From assembly GCA_000565345.1 (NCBI GenBank), contig AQOF01000055.1, positions 1 to 45,713 on the forward strand: DNA of 45,713 nucleotides. The letters are read 5' to 3'. The notes beneath the pieces are model-generated. The model was not told the origin of the DNA. It saw only the letters and a program-made list of their open reading frames with translations, and did no database searches. Source of the stretch: Salinivibrio costicola subsp. costicola ATCC 33508 = LMG 11651 (GTDB lineage: Bacteria; Pseudomonadota; Gammaproteobacteria; Enterobacterales; Vibrionaceae). The translations under genes were made by a program, and so were the position numbers. Positions 37,276-45,713 of the stretch are shown in pieces; the stretch's first letter is position 1, and the number at the start of each line of letters is the position of its first letter.

Positions 37276-38047
37276 ATGTCAAAAATAGCGATGTCAAAAA
37301 CAGAGCAGAATCACGCGATTCAGCGCCTTTATAAAGCACGCCTCTCGCGTGCTACCCGCCCTTATCTAGCCCGTGGTGCCGGGGTTGATCGTTGTCAGCA
37401 GTGCATGCTAGTTCGTCATTATTGTATCTGCGCCCACCGAACGGCTCACAAGACACACGCCGCTTTTATGCTGCTGATGTATGACGATGAGGTCTTGAAG
37501 CCAAGCAATACCGGCCGCTGATTGCTGACTGTATCGCCGATACCTATGCGTTTATTTGGTCACGAACAGAGCCGGACCCTGAGATGTTAGCGCTTCTGTC
37601 CCATCCCGATTATCAACCTTTTGTGGTTTTCCCGTCTCAATACACGACGCCTGAGCGTGTCGTGAGTGTCCCGACTGTGGGCGTGTCAGGTAAACGTCCG
37701 CTGTTGATTATTATCGATGGAACCTGGCGAGAAGCGAAAAAGATTTTCAGAAAGAGCCCTTGGCTTGATCGTTTCCGGTTTTAAGTATTCAACCTCAGGC
37801 ATTATCACGCTATCAAGTGCGTGATGCTCACGGCGAGAATCAGCTTGCAACAGCAGAAGTGGCTGCAGAGGCACTGATCGCAAATCAAGAGCAAATGGCA
37901 GCCGCATATTTGAATCAATGGTTTGATGTATTTAGCGAGCGCTATATGGCAGGTAAACGACAAAAGGCGTTGCCAGAGCGAGACGCGTTGTCCCTGCTTC
38001 TTCATCGCCAGGATCAATGTGATACACACGAAAATGCCGATGGCTAA
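37276..38047 (+). pseudogene. tapT: tRNA-uridine aminocarboxypropyltransferase TapT, two frameshifts
   Basis: DTW-domain enzyme that transfers the 3-amino-3-carboxypropyl group to tRNA uridine (acp3U47), formerly YfiP. It begins L-S-R-A-T-R-P-Y-L-A-R-G, then the cysteine block R-C-Q-Q-C-M-L...C-I-C, then K-P-S-N-T-G-R. The signature is I-D-G-T-W-R-E-A-K-K, and R-K-S-P-W-L-D follows. Frames break near 37518 (one C restored gives N-T-G-R-L-I-A-D) and near 37767 (one T restored gives L-D-R-F-P-V-L-S-I-Q-P). The repaired length is 257. Start uncertain: TTG 37273, ATG 37276 and ATG 37291 are all in frame and none has a ribosome site. A 15-base near-repeat covers both ATGs. Confidence 0.85.
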
Positions 38048-38154
38048 CGTTTGGTTAAAAAACTACGAAACTTGGCCAGAATCACGGACTTGAGGCTATT
38101 TTTGGTGGATAATCTGGTTATATAACGACAAACAAACACGAAGGTGACTTAGCC

Positions 38155-39056
38155 ATGTATTACGGCTTTGATGTGGGCGGCACAAAAATTGAGTTCGGCG
38201 CGTTTGACAAACAACTCAATCGTATTGCGACCGAACGTCATCCAACCCCCACGCAGGATTATGCGGCGTTGGTTGAAACCATCGTCCAATTGGTAGAAAA
38301 ATACGATGTTAAATGGGGAGGGCAGGGAACCATTGGTATTGGTATTCCTGGCTCACAAGCAGAAGATGGAACGGTTTTAACCGTCAATGTGCCTGCAGCC
38401 AATGGACAATCGCTACGTGCAGATTTAGAAGCACGCCTTGGTAGAGAAGTCCGTATCAGTAATGATGCTAACTGTTTCGCGTTATCGGAAGCCTGGGATG
38501 AGCAAGCGCAGTCGGCGAAAACAGTCTTGGGTTTAATTCTTGGCACTGGCTTTGGTGGTGGTTTAGTCATTAACGGTAAGGTGATCAATGGTAAAAACCA
38601 GATGGCTGGCGAGGTTGGTCACATGCGGATGCCGATTGATGCTTGGTTGCGTCTTGGTGATCACCCACCGATGTTTGATTGTGGATGTGGCAACAAAGGA
38701 TGCTTAGATAATTACCTATCAGGGCGCGGATTCGAACAATTGTATGGCCACTTTTATCAGCTCTATCAGCGATTGAGATTATCGAAAACTACCGAGCGGG
38801 TGAATCCGATGCAGTGGCATTTGTCGCGTGCTTTTTTGATGTGTTGGCAATGTCTTTAGGCGGTATTTTAACTGCGTTCGATCCTGACATGGTTGTGCTT
38901 GGCGGCGGCTTATCTAATTTTGATGAGCTTTATGACGCCATTTCCGAGCGCTTACCTCAGCATTTACTGTCAGCGGCAAATGCGCCTGATATAGTCAAAG
39001 CACAGCATGGTGACGCGGGCGGAGTGCGTGGCGCGGCATTCTTGCATCTGACTTAA
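38155..39056 (+). pseudogene. nagK: N-acetylglucosamine kinase (ROK family), one frameshift
   Basis: Cytoplasmic ROK-family kinase that makes GlcNAc-6-phosphate from free GlcNAc (cell-wall or chitin recycling); 300 residues after repair. It has the ATP motif [36 protein letters not shown], and the zinc cluster [12 protein letters not shown]. The frame breaks near 38761: Q-L-Y-Q-R-L-R against [10 protein letters not shown]; one C restored gives Y-Q-P-L-S-A-I-E-I-I, matching E. coli NagK. AAGGTG precedes the ATG. Vibrios feed on chitin, which gives the role context. A terminator follows. Confidence 0.9.
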
Positions 39057-39079
39057 TGGCTCAATGAAACCCTGCTAAG

Positions 39080-39110
39080 AAAAAGCCGACATCTTGATTG
39101 TCGGCTTTTT
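39080..39110. terminator. Bidirectional terminator between nagK and fabH-like gene
   Basis: 12-bp stem (39080-39091 with 39099-39110) flanked by A-run and T-run, between two convergent genes. Confidence 0.85.
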
Positions 39111-39132
39111 GGATCTTAGCTTTCTCGCGTTG

Positions 39133-40212
39133 CTACTTGTTCGACTTTTGACAGTGGCTAATTGCGTCGTCTAATAGCTCGAGTGCCGTTTTATCGGTGG
39201 GTGGTAGGTCTGCATTTGATTGCGCGATAGGTGTGGTTCGCTCACCCCAGCGAATCAGTCCTGCGCCCCAGGTAAGTCCAGCGCCAAATGCCGCGGTGAG
39301 CAATTGACTGTGCGGCTTGACGACGCCTTGTTCTACCGCTTCGCACAAGGCGATAGGGATCGTTGCGGCAGACGTATTACCGTAATGCTGGATATTGATA
39401 AATGCTTTATCCAGTTCAATACCGGCATGCTCACACAAGGTTTCAATAATCCGTTTATTCGCCTGATGAGGAACAACAAGATCGATGTCGTCGGCGTTGA
39501 GTTGATTGCGGGCAAGCACTTGATTTGCCGCAGAGCCCATACCTTTCACCGCGCGTTTAAAAATATCGCGACCGATAAAGTCAAACGAAAAATGCCCATT
39601 GTCCGGATCAAAACGATCCATAGCGGTGCCAAATGCCGGGATGGCTAATACGTCTCTTCCTGCTGAATCACATCCGAGTTGCGCATCCAACAAGCCTACT
39701 TCTTGATCGCTTTTGCTCACCACGACTGCACCCGCTCCGTCACCGAATAACACGGCGGTATCGCGTTTGCTCCAATCCAAGTACCAAGTAAGGTGTTCTG
39801 CACCAATAATCAGTGCGTGCTGGTAATGGCCGGCTTGCAACATTTTGGTGGCCGTTTCTAATCCATAAAGGAATCCAGTACAGGCGGCATTCATATCGAA
39901 AGCGGCTGCACGTAGGGCGCCAATATTTCCTTGAACCTTTGAAGCGATGTTAGGAATTAAGGTATCTGGCGAGCATGTCGCGACAATCAATAAGTCTAAC
40001 TGGCTCGCGTCGATACCTGCAGCCGCCAGGGCTCGATGGGCAGCAACGGTTGCTAAGTCCGAGGTTTCTACATGACTCACTCGACGCGCCTCAATGCCAG
40101 TGCGCGAGCGGATCCATTCATCATTGGTTTCTAAGATGGTGCTGAGGTCATCATTACTCAACACAGCAGGCGGGAGACATTTACCCCAGCCAGTAATTTC
40201 TGCAAATGCCAT
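39133..40212 (-). CDS. Beta-ketoacyl-ACP synthase III paralogue
   Basis: FabH-type condensing enzyme, 359 residues. The catalytic triad is Cys111 in N-A-A-C-T-G-F, His in V-P-H-Q-A-N-K-R-I, and Asn in Q-H-Y-G-N-T-S-A-A. The C-terminal G-A-G-L-T-W-G-A is also typical. It is about 40 residues longer than housekeeping FabH, with a charged tail after W-G-E-R. It stands alone rather than in the fabHDG-acpP cluster, so it is a second copy (FabH2/FabY-like) that may start synthesis from other acyl-CoA primers or supply a specialised lipid. No strong ribosome site precedes ATG 40212. Intact. Confidence 0.85.
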   Translation of the reverse strand: MAFAEITGWGKCLPPAVLSNDDLSTILETNDEWIRSRTGIEARRVSHVETSDLATVAAHRALAAAGIDASQLDLLIVATCSPDTLIPNIASKVQGNIGALRAAAFDMNAACTGFLYGLETATKMLQAGHYQHALIIGAEHLTWYLDWSKRDTAVLFGDGAGAVVVSKSDQEVGLLDAQLGCDSAGRDVLAIPAFGTAMDRFDPDNGHFSFDFIGRDIFKRAVKGMGSAANQVLARNQLNADDIDLVVPHQANKRIIETLCEHAGIELDKAFINIQHYGNTSAATIPIALCEAVEQGVVKPHSQLLTAAFGAGLTWGAGLIRWGERTTPIAQSNADLPPTDKTALELLDDAISHCQKSNK

Positions 40213-40333
40213 AGTCGTTTACGGGTTATTAAGCGTTGCGCTAGTGTAAACCTGAAACTCAATTGAAACAATTTTGATAGACGAGAAGACGCGAAAAACA
40301 CTACCTGGCGCAAATGCCAGGTAGTGAGCGAGA

Positions 40334-41705
40334 TTACCAGAATAAACGGGTAAAAATGGCAAGAACCACAATACAAACAAGGTTTAAGTACATGCCAACC
40401 CGCATCATATCACGTTGTTCAATATGCCCAGATCCAAACACAATGGCGTTAGGAGGGGTGGCAACGGGAAGCATAAAGGCACAGGATGCTGCAATGGCAA
40501 TTAACGCCGATAGTGCCACGGGGGACACGCCTAAGGCTTCAGCAATGGTCGCGAAGACGGGAACTAACAGTGCGGCGCTGGCGGTGTTACTGGCAAACTC
40601 TGTGAGGAATATAACAAACGCGACGACACCAAGCATGGTAAAGAACAACCCGGAGCCGGTCAGCGCGCTACTGAGGTGATTCGCCAAGAATACACTGGTG
40701 CCTGTTTCTTTGAGTACGTTGCTTAAGCAAATACCGCCACCGAACAATAATAGAACGCCCCAATCTGCGGTTTTTTCCACTTCCTTCCACTTTACCACTC
40801 GGGCAGCACCCAGTAATACGATCGCAGACAGCGCGACGATCGAGTCAAATTTACTGAGACCACCGAGCATAGCATTTAAGGGTTTACTGAAGATCCACGC
40901 CGACACCGTAAGCGCAAAGATAGCAATGGTGATTAAACGTGGCGTGGTCCACTCAAAGCCGCGTTTGTCGGCATCAAAGCTGTAGTTAAGATTCGGTTTG
41001 GTTAAAAAATACAAACACAACAACAGCCACTGGCAGTAGGATAAGCGTGACAGGCAGTCCGAGCTTCATCCAGTCTGCGAAACTGAGGCCTGCTTCTGCA
41101 GCGGCGATGGCATTTGGTGGGCTACCGACAATGGTCGCGATGCCACCGATACTGGCACAGTAAGCAATCCCCAACAGAACGAAAACATAGGTGCCATGAT
41201 CTTTTTGATTATTCACCTTATGTAAGATACCGAGTACCAAAGGAAGCATCATTGCTGTCGTGGCTGTATTACTGATCCACATCGATAGACCGGCGGTAAC
41301 ACCAAAGAGCATCATGACTGCCACTGACATTTTTCCTTGGGCGATGGTTAATACTTTATTGGCAATCGCTTGATCGAGCCCTTGAGCTTGCAATGCCGCC
41401 GCTAATGCAAACCCACCTAGAAACAGAAAGATAATAGGATTAGCAAAGTTTGACAACGCCGCCGGTGTTTCAAACACACCGAGACCCACTGCCATGATCG
41501 GCACCAATATCGCTGTCATGCTGACATGGATGGCTTCGGTGAGCCAAAGCACGGCGATAAAGACCAGTAAGCTGAGGCCAGTTGTTACGTCGGCGGCAAA
41601 AGGTAAGCTGTGATATAAAACGAAAAACAACGCAATATCAGCCAATAAAATCCAGGCTTTTCGATCGAGCTTCCAGGAGTGTAAATAAAGGGATTGCAGG
41701 TTCAT
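40334..41705 (-). pseudogene. DASS family (SLC13) sodium/dicarboxylate symporter, one frameshift
   Basis: Inner-membrane Na+-coupled anion importer for C4-dicarboxylates or related acids, 456 residues after repair. The two S-N-T motifs (I-S-N-T-A-T-T-A-M and A-S-N-T-A-S-A-A-L) and the helix [13 protein letters not shown] define the family. G-S-P-P-N-A-I and [10 protein letters not shown] are the substrate-loop prolines. The frame breaks near 41006, in a run of six A on the plus strand. The first ORF ends F-V-F-F-N-Q-T-E-S-stop; taking one base from the run gives [13 protein letters not shown] 41705 has AAGGAC upstream. Malic enzyme is nearby and uses one possible substrate. Confidence 0.87.
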
Positions 41706-41955
41706 AGGGCGTCCTTTTACAAACGTTATCAGGTATTGTACTCATTTATAATATTTGTGTGATTCGCTTGATAACGGGGATTTATAAGCAAAAACAAGCC
41801 ATAACAGATTACCAAGCGATGGCTAATATACGCTTTATTGGTCAGGGTGTTAATCGATTGCAGGCAGGTTTTTAAACAAATGATTAAAACAATGTAAAAA
41901 TTGTGATTCGGGCAGCATCGATGGCAGAACGCTTGGTCATAACGTCAGAAGGGAG

Positions 41956-42621
41956 TTATCGGTTTGAGAGGCCATCTATCGGCGCTTTAGGTCCGGTAAA
42001 TTTTGGTTTCACATTGAGAATAAAACTGTCTAGTACCGCTTTAGTGCGTGCCAGTATTTCTCTGGCGCGGATCTTGGTACCGGCCCAGCCTCTGGGGCTT
42101 GGTACCGCGTAACAGATGGCATCAATATCGTTTACATCCGCAAGAAACAGCGCACGTTCACAATGAAATTGCTGCGTGATGACGGTAAAACGAGCAAGAC
42201 TAAAAACCGTCTTGGCGCGAACAACGGAATCGAGTGTCCGAAAGCCGGCATAGTCAAGATGGATCGCCTCTTCCGCGATGCCCCTCTCGCGTAAATCTCG
42301 TTTCATCGTCCAGGGTTCGTTATACGACCGATGAGCGTTGTCGCCGCTAAGAAGCAGGTGGTCAATCTTTCCTGCATGATAAAGCGCCTCAGCCGCTTCA
42401 ATGCGATAGGTGTAATAAGGATTTGAGGTTTTGCCGATATATTTACTGGTGCCGAGTACGAGCCCCACTTGTCTTTTGGGCAAGACATCGACATCTTTAT
42501 AGACACGCCCTTTGGCGTTAAGCGTGATTGCGATATCGCTAGCCGCCATGAGAATAACAGTAAGGGCTGTGAGTATAGCCGATGTGATTATCGCCTGACG
42601 AACGAGGCGCCGGAGAGCCAT
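41956..42621 (-). CDS. sanA: SanA-like protein (DUF218/YdcF family)
   Basis: Membrane-anchored protein of the SanA group, linked in E. coli to envelope permeability and vancomycin exclusion at low temperature. It has one N-terminal helix (IITSAILTALTVILMA), then R-Q-V-G-L-V-L-G-T-S, L-L-L-S-G-D-N-A-H-R-S-Y-N-E-P, D-Y-A-G-F-R-T-L-D-S-V-V-R-A, I-T-Q-Q-F-H-C-E-R-A-L, and C-Y-A-V-P-S-P. These match SanA throughout. ATG 42621 gives 222 residues with AAGGG 12 bases upstream; a GTG at 42654 adds 11 residues. No partner genes; it sits between the DASS transporter and maeA. Intact. Confidence 0.85.
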   Translation of the reverse strand: MALRRLVRQAIITSAILTALTVILMAASDIAITLNAKGRVYKDVDVLPKRQVGLVLGTSKYIGKTSNPYYTYRIEAAEALYHAGKIDHLLLSGDNAHRSYNEPWTMKRDLRERGIAEEAIHLDYAGFRTLDSVVRAKTVFSLARFTVITQQFHCERALFLADVNDIDAICYAVPSPRGWAGTKIRAREILARTKAVLDSFILNVKPKFTGPKAPIDGLSNR

Positions 42622-42695
42622 GGTGCGTTGTATCCCTTTTTTGACGGACAGCACTCGATAATAGCGGGTGCGGCAAGTAGATGGAATGGTAGCAA

Positions 42696-42721
42696 AAAAA
42701 GCGCCTGAGTAGGCGCTTTTT
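42696..42721. terminator. Bidirectional terminator between maeA and sanA
   Basis: 11-bp stem (42696-42706 with 42711-42721) closing loop gagt, with runs of seven T on the minus side and five on the plus. It serves maeA. Confidence 0.8.
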
Positions 42722-42735
42722 CTGTCAGTCTTTGG

Positions 42736-44427
42736 TTAAAATGAGGTGCGTTTGTAAGCGCGGTATTCAGGTGACCAAAAACTCTCCTCGATGCGCTTTT
42801 TCAGTGCCTCATCAGAGAGCTCGGCGGCGACGCCTTCAACAATCGCTTCTTTAGCCACCTCAAACGCAATGCGTTTTGATACTTGGGTAATATCCTCCAA
42901 CGGTGGGAGCAGGGCGCCGATCCCTCGCTTCGCCAGAGGAGAGCATTCGGATAGTGCTCGCGATGAGGCCATTAGCATGCCATCGGTAACACGAGAAGCC
43001 CCGACGGCTAATACGCCAAGCCCGATGCCTGGAAAAATATAGCTGTTGTTACACTGTGCGATGGGGAAGGTTTTGCCATTATCTAAACGGACGGGCTCAA
43101 ATGGACTTCCTGTGGCAACTAGCGCTTGACCATCGGTCCAACGCAAAATATCAAATGGCGTCGCCTCGACCCGGCTCGTGGGGTTAGATAAAGGAAAAAT
43201 AATAGGGCGTGGACAGGTGGCATGCATTTGTTTAATGACATCTTCAGTGAATAACCCTGGTGCCCCCGATACGCCGACGAGCACGGTGGGTTTCGCGTTT
43301 CGAACCACGTCTAATAGTGAGATGTTGCTATCTTCTAGCTGCCACTCCGCTAGTGCCTCGCTTTTTTGTACCAGCTTTTGTTGGAAGTCGAGCAAGTTTG
43401 GCATTGCATCGACTAATAGACCCCAGCGATCGACCATGTACACGCGTGAGCGAGCTTGTGCATCTGAAATGCCCTCCGCGACCATTTGTGCAATGATAGC
43501 TTCTGCAATACCACAACCGGCAGAGCCCGCGCCTAAAAAGGTGATCCGCTGTTCAGACAACTTGGTGCCAGCCGCTTTACACGCGGAAATTAATGAGCCC
43601 ACGGTGACTGCTGCCGTCCCTTGGATATCATCATTAAAGCAGCACACCTTGTCTTTATAGCGTTCTAGGATTGGCATGGCATTTTTTTGCGCGAAATCTT
43701 CAAATTGGATCAATGCTTCAGGCCAGCGGCGCTGTACTGCTTGGATGAACTCTTCAATAAATGCATCGTACTCTTGGCCGCTAATCCGAGTGTGGCGCCA
43801 TCCCATATACATGGGATCGGAGAGCCGTTGTGGGTTATTAGTTCCTACATCCAGAACAATGGGAAGCGTATAAGCCGGACTGATCCCACCGCACGCGGTA
43901 TAGAGCGATAGCTTTCCGATAGGGATGCCCATGCCACCGATCCCTTGGTCGCCTAATCCCAGAATCCGTTCTCCATCGGTGACCACTATCACTTTGACAT
44001 TGTGACGAGACGCATTGTTTAAAACATCATCAATACGATCGCGGTTTGGATAAGAAATAAATAACCCGCGTCCGCGGCGATAAATATTGGAAAAGTTCTC
44101 ACACGCCGCCCCAACCGTGGGGGTATAGATGATAGGCATCATTTCGGTGATGTGGTTCGATACCAGTCGGTAAAACAGCGTTTCGTTGGTATCTTGAATA
44201 TTTCTAAGATAGATATGCTTATCGATATCGTTTTCGAAGCGTTGGTATTGCTGATAGGCGCGCTCGGTTTGTTCTTCAATGCTTTCTATCGCGTCTGGCA
44301 ATAATCCTTCAAGGTTAAAGAACTTACGCTCTTCAACACTGAATGCGCTGCCTTTGTTTAATAGTGGCGTTTCTAGCAGAGCTGGCCCCGCGTAGGGGAT
44401 ATAAAGAGGACGTTTTTGATTATTCAT
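42736..44427 (-). CDS. maeA: NAD-dependent malic enzyme (malate to pyruvate)
   Basis: Oxidatively decarboxylates malate to pyruvate with NAD+. 563 residues, the usual length. The early block [10 protein letters not shown] is followed by [17 protein letters not shown], then the metal-binding E-D-F-A-Q-K-N-A and F-N-D-D-I-Q-G-T-A. The Rossmann [10 protein letters not shown] and F-P-L-S-N-P-T-S are also present. Matches the E. coli MaeA (SfcA) type rather than the larger MaeB. It fits with the DASS dicarboxylate transporter nearby. A small ORF upstream overlaps its ATG. Intact, no frameshift. Confidence 0.95.
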   Translation of the reverse strand: MNNQKRPLYIPYAGPALLETPLLNKGSAFSVEERKFFNLEGLLPDAIESIEEQTERAYQQYQRFENDIDKHIYLRNIQDTNETLFYRLVSNHITEMMPIIYTPTVGAACENFSNIYRRGRGLFISYPNRDRIDDVLNNASRHNVKVIVVTDGERILGLGDQGIGGMGIPIGKLSLYTACGGISPAYTLPIVLDVGTNNPQRLSDPMYMGWRHTRISGQEYDAFIEEFIQAVQRRWPEALIQFEDFAQKNAMPILERYKDKVCCFNDDIQGTAAVTVGSLISACKAAGTKLSEQRITFLGAGSAGCGIAEAIIAQMVAEGISDAQARSRVYMVDRWGLLVDAMPNLLDFQQKLVQKSEALAEWQLEDSNISLLDVVRNAKPTVLVGVSGAPGLFTEDVIKQMHATCPRPIIFPLSNPTSRVEATPFDILRWTDGQALVATGSPFEPVRLDNGKTFPIAQCNNSYIFPGIGLGVLAVGASRVTDGMLMASSRALSECSPLAKRGIGALLPPLEDITQVSKRIAFEVAKEAIVEGVAAELSDEALKKRIEESFWSPEYRAYKRTSF

Positions 44428-44586
44428 GAATGATCAGACTCGATGGTTCTTTTCGTTGGGTCGATGGCGAATGTTGGGCGTTATCATGTGCCTTCGTGGC
44501 GTTTTTATGTCCTTTGCCGAACGCTTTTTGTGCGTTAGGTAGCGATAGCCCCAGGCGATTTGCAATAAAGGGTAAAGTTTAGGCAT
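44420..44586 (-). CDS. Small ORF overlapping the maeA start (55 aa, one inferred frameshift)
   Basis: Starting at ATG 44586 ([21 protein letters not shown]) a small frame runs on the minus strand. As sequenced it stops at 44434, giving 50 residues. If one A is added to the aaaaa run near 44525, it continues [11 protein letters not shown] and ends in TAA at 44420, which overlaps the maeA ATG by eight bases. That reading has less arginine and more even composition. No family is recognised and the ribosome site is weak. It could be a translational coupler or chance. Confidence 0.3.
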
Positions 44587-44800
44587 GAATGGTGACCTAA
44601 TTCAACTTTTTTACCTCAATGTGCGGTGTGGGTATGAGCAAAGTTGCGCAAGAGAAGAGCGAGGGGTCTACACTTTGCCTGTAGGCCACAACGCAGTGCG
44701 GTTTAAACTTGTTACTCGGTGACCGACAGCAATTGATTGAAAGCTAATAATAAAGATGTTGGCTGTACACATTTAATGGAAGGTAAAAAGAGGTAGTCCA
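44428..44800. other. 373-bp region between maeA and the binding-protein gene
   Basis: Divergent promoter region. It contains the small ORF listed separately at its left end. The rest is non-coding; I see no clear operator. The binding-protein gene has AAGAGG eight bases before its ATG. Confidence 0.5.
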
Positions 44801-45538
44801 ATGAAGTCACTTATTGCCGCCAGCTTGCTGGTTTTTTCGACCACGACTCTCGCTGCTAATTTAAGCGATTTAGATTATATTACAGAGGTGTATCCCCCGT
44901 TCAATTATGAAGAGCGTGGTGAGTTAAAAGGGATTGCCGTTGATTTTCTAGAGGCTGCGACTAAGGCGGCGGGTGAGCCAATTAGCCGTGATCAAGTGAA
45001 ATTGCAACCGTGGGCGCGTGGTTATGCGACCGCGTTGTCTGAACCCAATACGGTCCTTTTTTCAACCACACGCACCGCAGAGCGTGAAGATAAGTTTAAA
45101 TGGGTTGGGCCCATTACCGATACCAAAGTGGTGGTTTGGGCGCCAAAAAGCAAAGAGATAACAATCAATAACGCGAGTGACTTTGCTGACTACAAAGTTG
45201 GCGTGGTACGAGATGATGTGGGTCAACACCTATTAGAAACGATGGGCGTTGGCAAGAAATCAATTCGTTTATCCCCGAAACCGGACTTGTTGGCAAAACA
45301 ATTAGCCGCTGGGCGGATAGATATGTGGGCTTATGAAGAAAATGTGAGTGCGTATATCATGAGCCAGAGCAATATCGATACCAGCCAGTTTGAGGTGGTG
45401 CATGTGTTAAATGAATCACAGCTTTATTACAGTCTAAGTAACAATACACCAGACAGCTATGTTGAAAAACTGCAAGCAGGCGTTGACCAGGCGATCATGG
45501 ACGGCACGCTCGATGAGATAAAAAATAACTACAAGTAG
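44801..45538 (+). CDS. Periplasmic substrate-binding protein, family 3
   Basis: A 245-residue periplasmic protein of the SBP_bac_3 family (amino-acid or related ligand). The signal peptide is residues 1-18, cleaved after L-A-A (MKSLIAASLLVFSTTTLA). The family start Y-P-P-F-N-Y-E, G-I-A-V-D-F-L, and F-S-T-T-R-T-A-E-R-E-D-K-F-K-W-V-G-P are clear, with V-G-V-V-R-D-D in the second lobe. No transporter genes adjoin it, so it may serve a distant ABC system or act as a sensor-type receptor. ATG has AAGAGG upstream. A terminator follows. Confidence 0.85.
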   Translation: MKSLIAASLLVFSTTTLAANLSDLDYITEVYPPFNYEERGELKGIAVDFLEAATKAAGEPISRDQVKLQPWARGYATALSEPNTVLFSTTRTAEREDKFKWVGPITDTKVVVWAPKSKEITINNASDFADYKVGVVRDDVGQHLLETMGVGKKSIRLSPKPDLLAKQLAAGRIDMWAYEENVSAYIMSQSNIDTSQFEVVHVLNESQLYYSLSNNTPDSYVEKLQAGVDQAIMDGTLDEIKNNYK

Positions 45539-45563
45539 CGCGGGGCATCACAAAGAATAAAAA

Positions 45564-45586
45564 CGGGCGCTTCAGGCGCCCGCTTT
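45564..45586. terminator. Terminator between binding protein and yajQ
   Basis: 7-bp GC stem (45564-45570 with 45576-45582) and a T-run on both strands. It serves the binding-protein gene and probably yajQ. Confidence 0.7.
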
Positions 45587-45609
45587 TAGATAGTTCGAGG
45601 CTTAAGCTG

Positions 45610-45713
45610 TTAGTCGCGGAAGTTCTCAAACTGAAAAGGTTGCTCAAAATCACTGTCTTTGATCAATTGAATTAATCAGCCTGTAAATCGTCGCGTTTCT
45701 TACCGGTAACACG
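45610..45713 (-). pseudogene. yajQ: YajQ-family nucleotide-binding protein, C-terminal part, one frameshift
   Basis: The window edge cuts a minus-strand gene. Its C-terminus, R-V-T-G-K-K-R-D-D-L-Q-A at the edge and then, in another frame, L-I-Q-L-I-K-D-S-D-F-E-Q-P-F-Q-F-E-N-F-R-D-stop, matches YajQ (DUF520), a cyclic-di-GMP or RNA-linked protein in other bacteria. The frame breaks near 45676 (one base lost or two gained). The rest lies outside the window. Confidence 0.8.

Noticed and set aside
41903-42112. 69-residue plus-strand frame before and inside sanA
   Set aside because: Largely antisense to the conserved end of sanA, without start signals.
43178-43660. 160-residue frame antisense to maeA
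   Set aside because: A shadow frame of an intact, strongly conserved gene.
1-45713. tRNA, rRNA or integrated phage
   Set aside because: I saw no cloverleaf-like tract, no rRNA core and no phage structural or integrase gene; the only mobile element is the IS at the left edge.

Overview
This is chromosomal DNA of a gammaproteobacterium, almost certainly a member of the Vibrionaceae. The base composition looks roughly even. Several uncharacterised families typical of vibrios are present (DUF2780, DUF2913, DUF3334, DUF3802), along with a long-form GAPDH and an E. coli-like order of bcr, rsuA, radD and rplY. A halophilic relative such as Salinivibrio, or Grimontia, would fit, but I cannot fix the genus by eye. 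There are no rRNA or tRNA genes, no prophage and no CRISPR array.

Layout. 1-2262: the 3' end of an ISAs1-family insertion sequence abuts a chemoreceptor gene that has lost its 5' end. 2263-9231: EamA exporter, DUF2780 protein, ABC-F ATPase ybiT, M32 carboxypeptidase, GGCT-like protein and an OmpA-type porin. 9232-13209: DUF2786 gene divergent from polB (DNA polymerase II), with a LexA box in the shared promoter, then a DUF1289 protein. 13332-19233: rplY, radD, a GNAT gene, rsuA, bcr and DUF2913. 19322-25098: a MATE exporter, then a three-gene ABC ATPase / FtsX-type permease / AttH-like lipocalin operon. 25095-30514: the fructose locus, with cra (fruR) divergent from fruBKA. Its 502-bp control region holds three FruR operators, a CRP-like site and a 20-bp tandem repeat. 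30586-36446: long-form GAPDH, a CheX-like DUF3334 protein and a large hybrid sensor kinase. 36901-45713: DUF3802, tapT, nagK, a FabH paralogue, a DASS anion transporter, sanA, the malic enzyme maeA, a periplasmic family-3 binding protein and the 3' end of yajQ.

How the parts work together. Much of the right half is carbon metabolism: fructose uptake and phosphorylation (fruBKA under Cra), GAPDH, GlcNAc kinase, dicarboxylate uptake and malic enzyme. The left half mixes envelope functions with DNA repair (SOS-controlled polB, radD).

The most striking global property is that 14 genes plus the window-edge yajQ are interrupted by small frameshifts, about 21 in 45.7 kb, and rsuA may carry one more at its extreme 3' end. 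Eighteen are single-base losses, mostly in runs of two to four identical bases. Restoring one base each time rebuilds a full-length, fully conserved protein. This looks like residual sequencing error rather than gene decay, so the affected genes are annotated as whole reconstructed units. I found no convincing new multi-gene system. The best candidates for undescribed biology are two non-coding tandem-repeat arrays (upstream of fruB and of the DUF3802 gene), a small ORF overlapping the maeA start, and the kinase/CheX-like pair.
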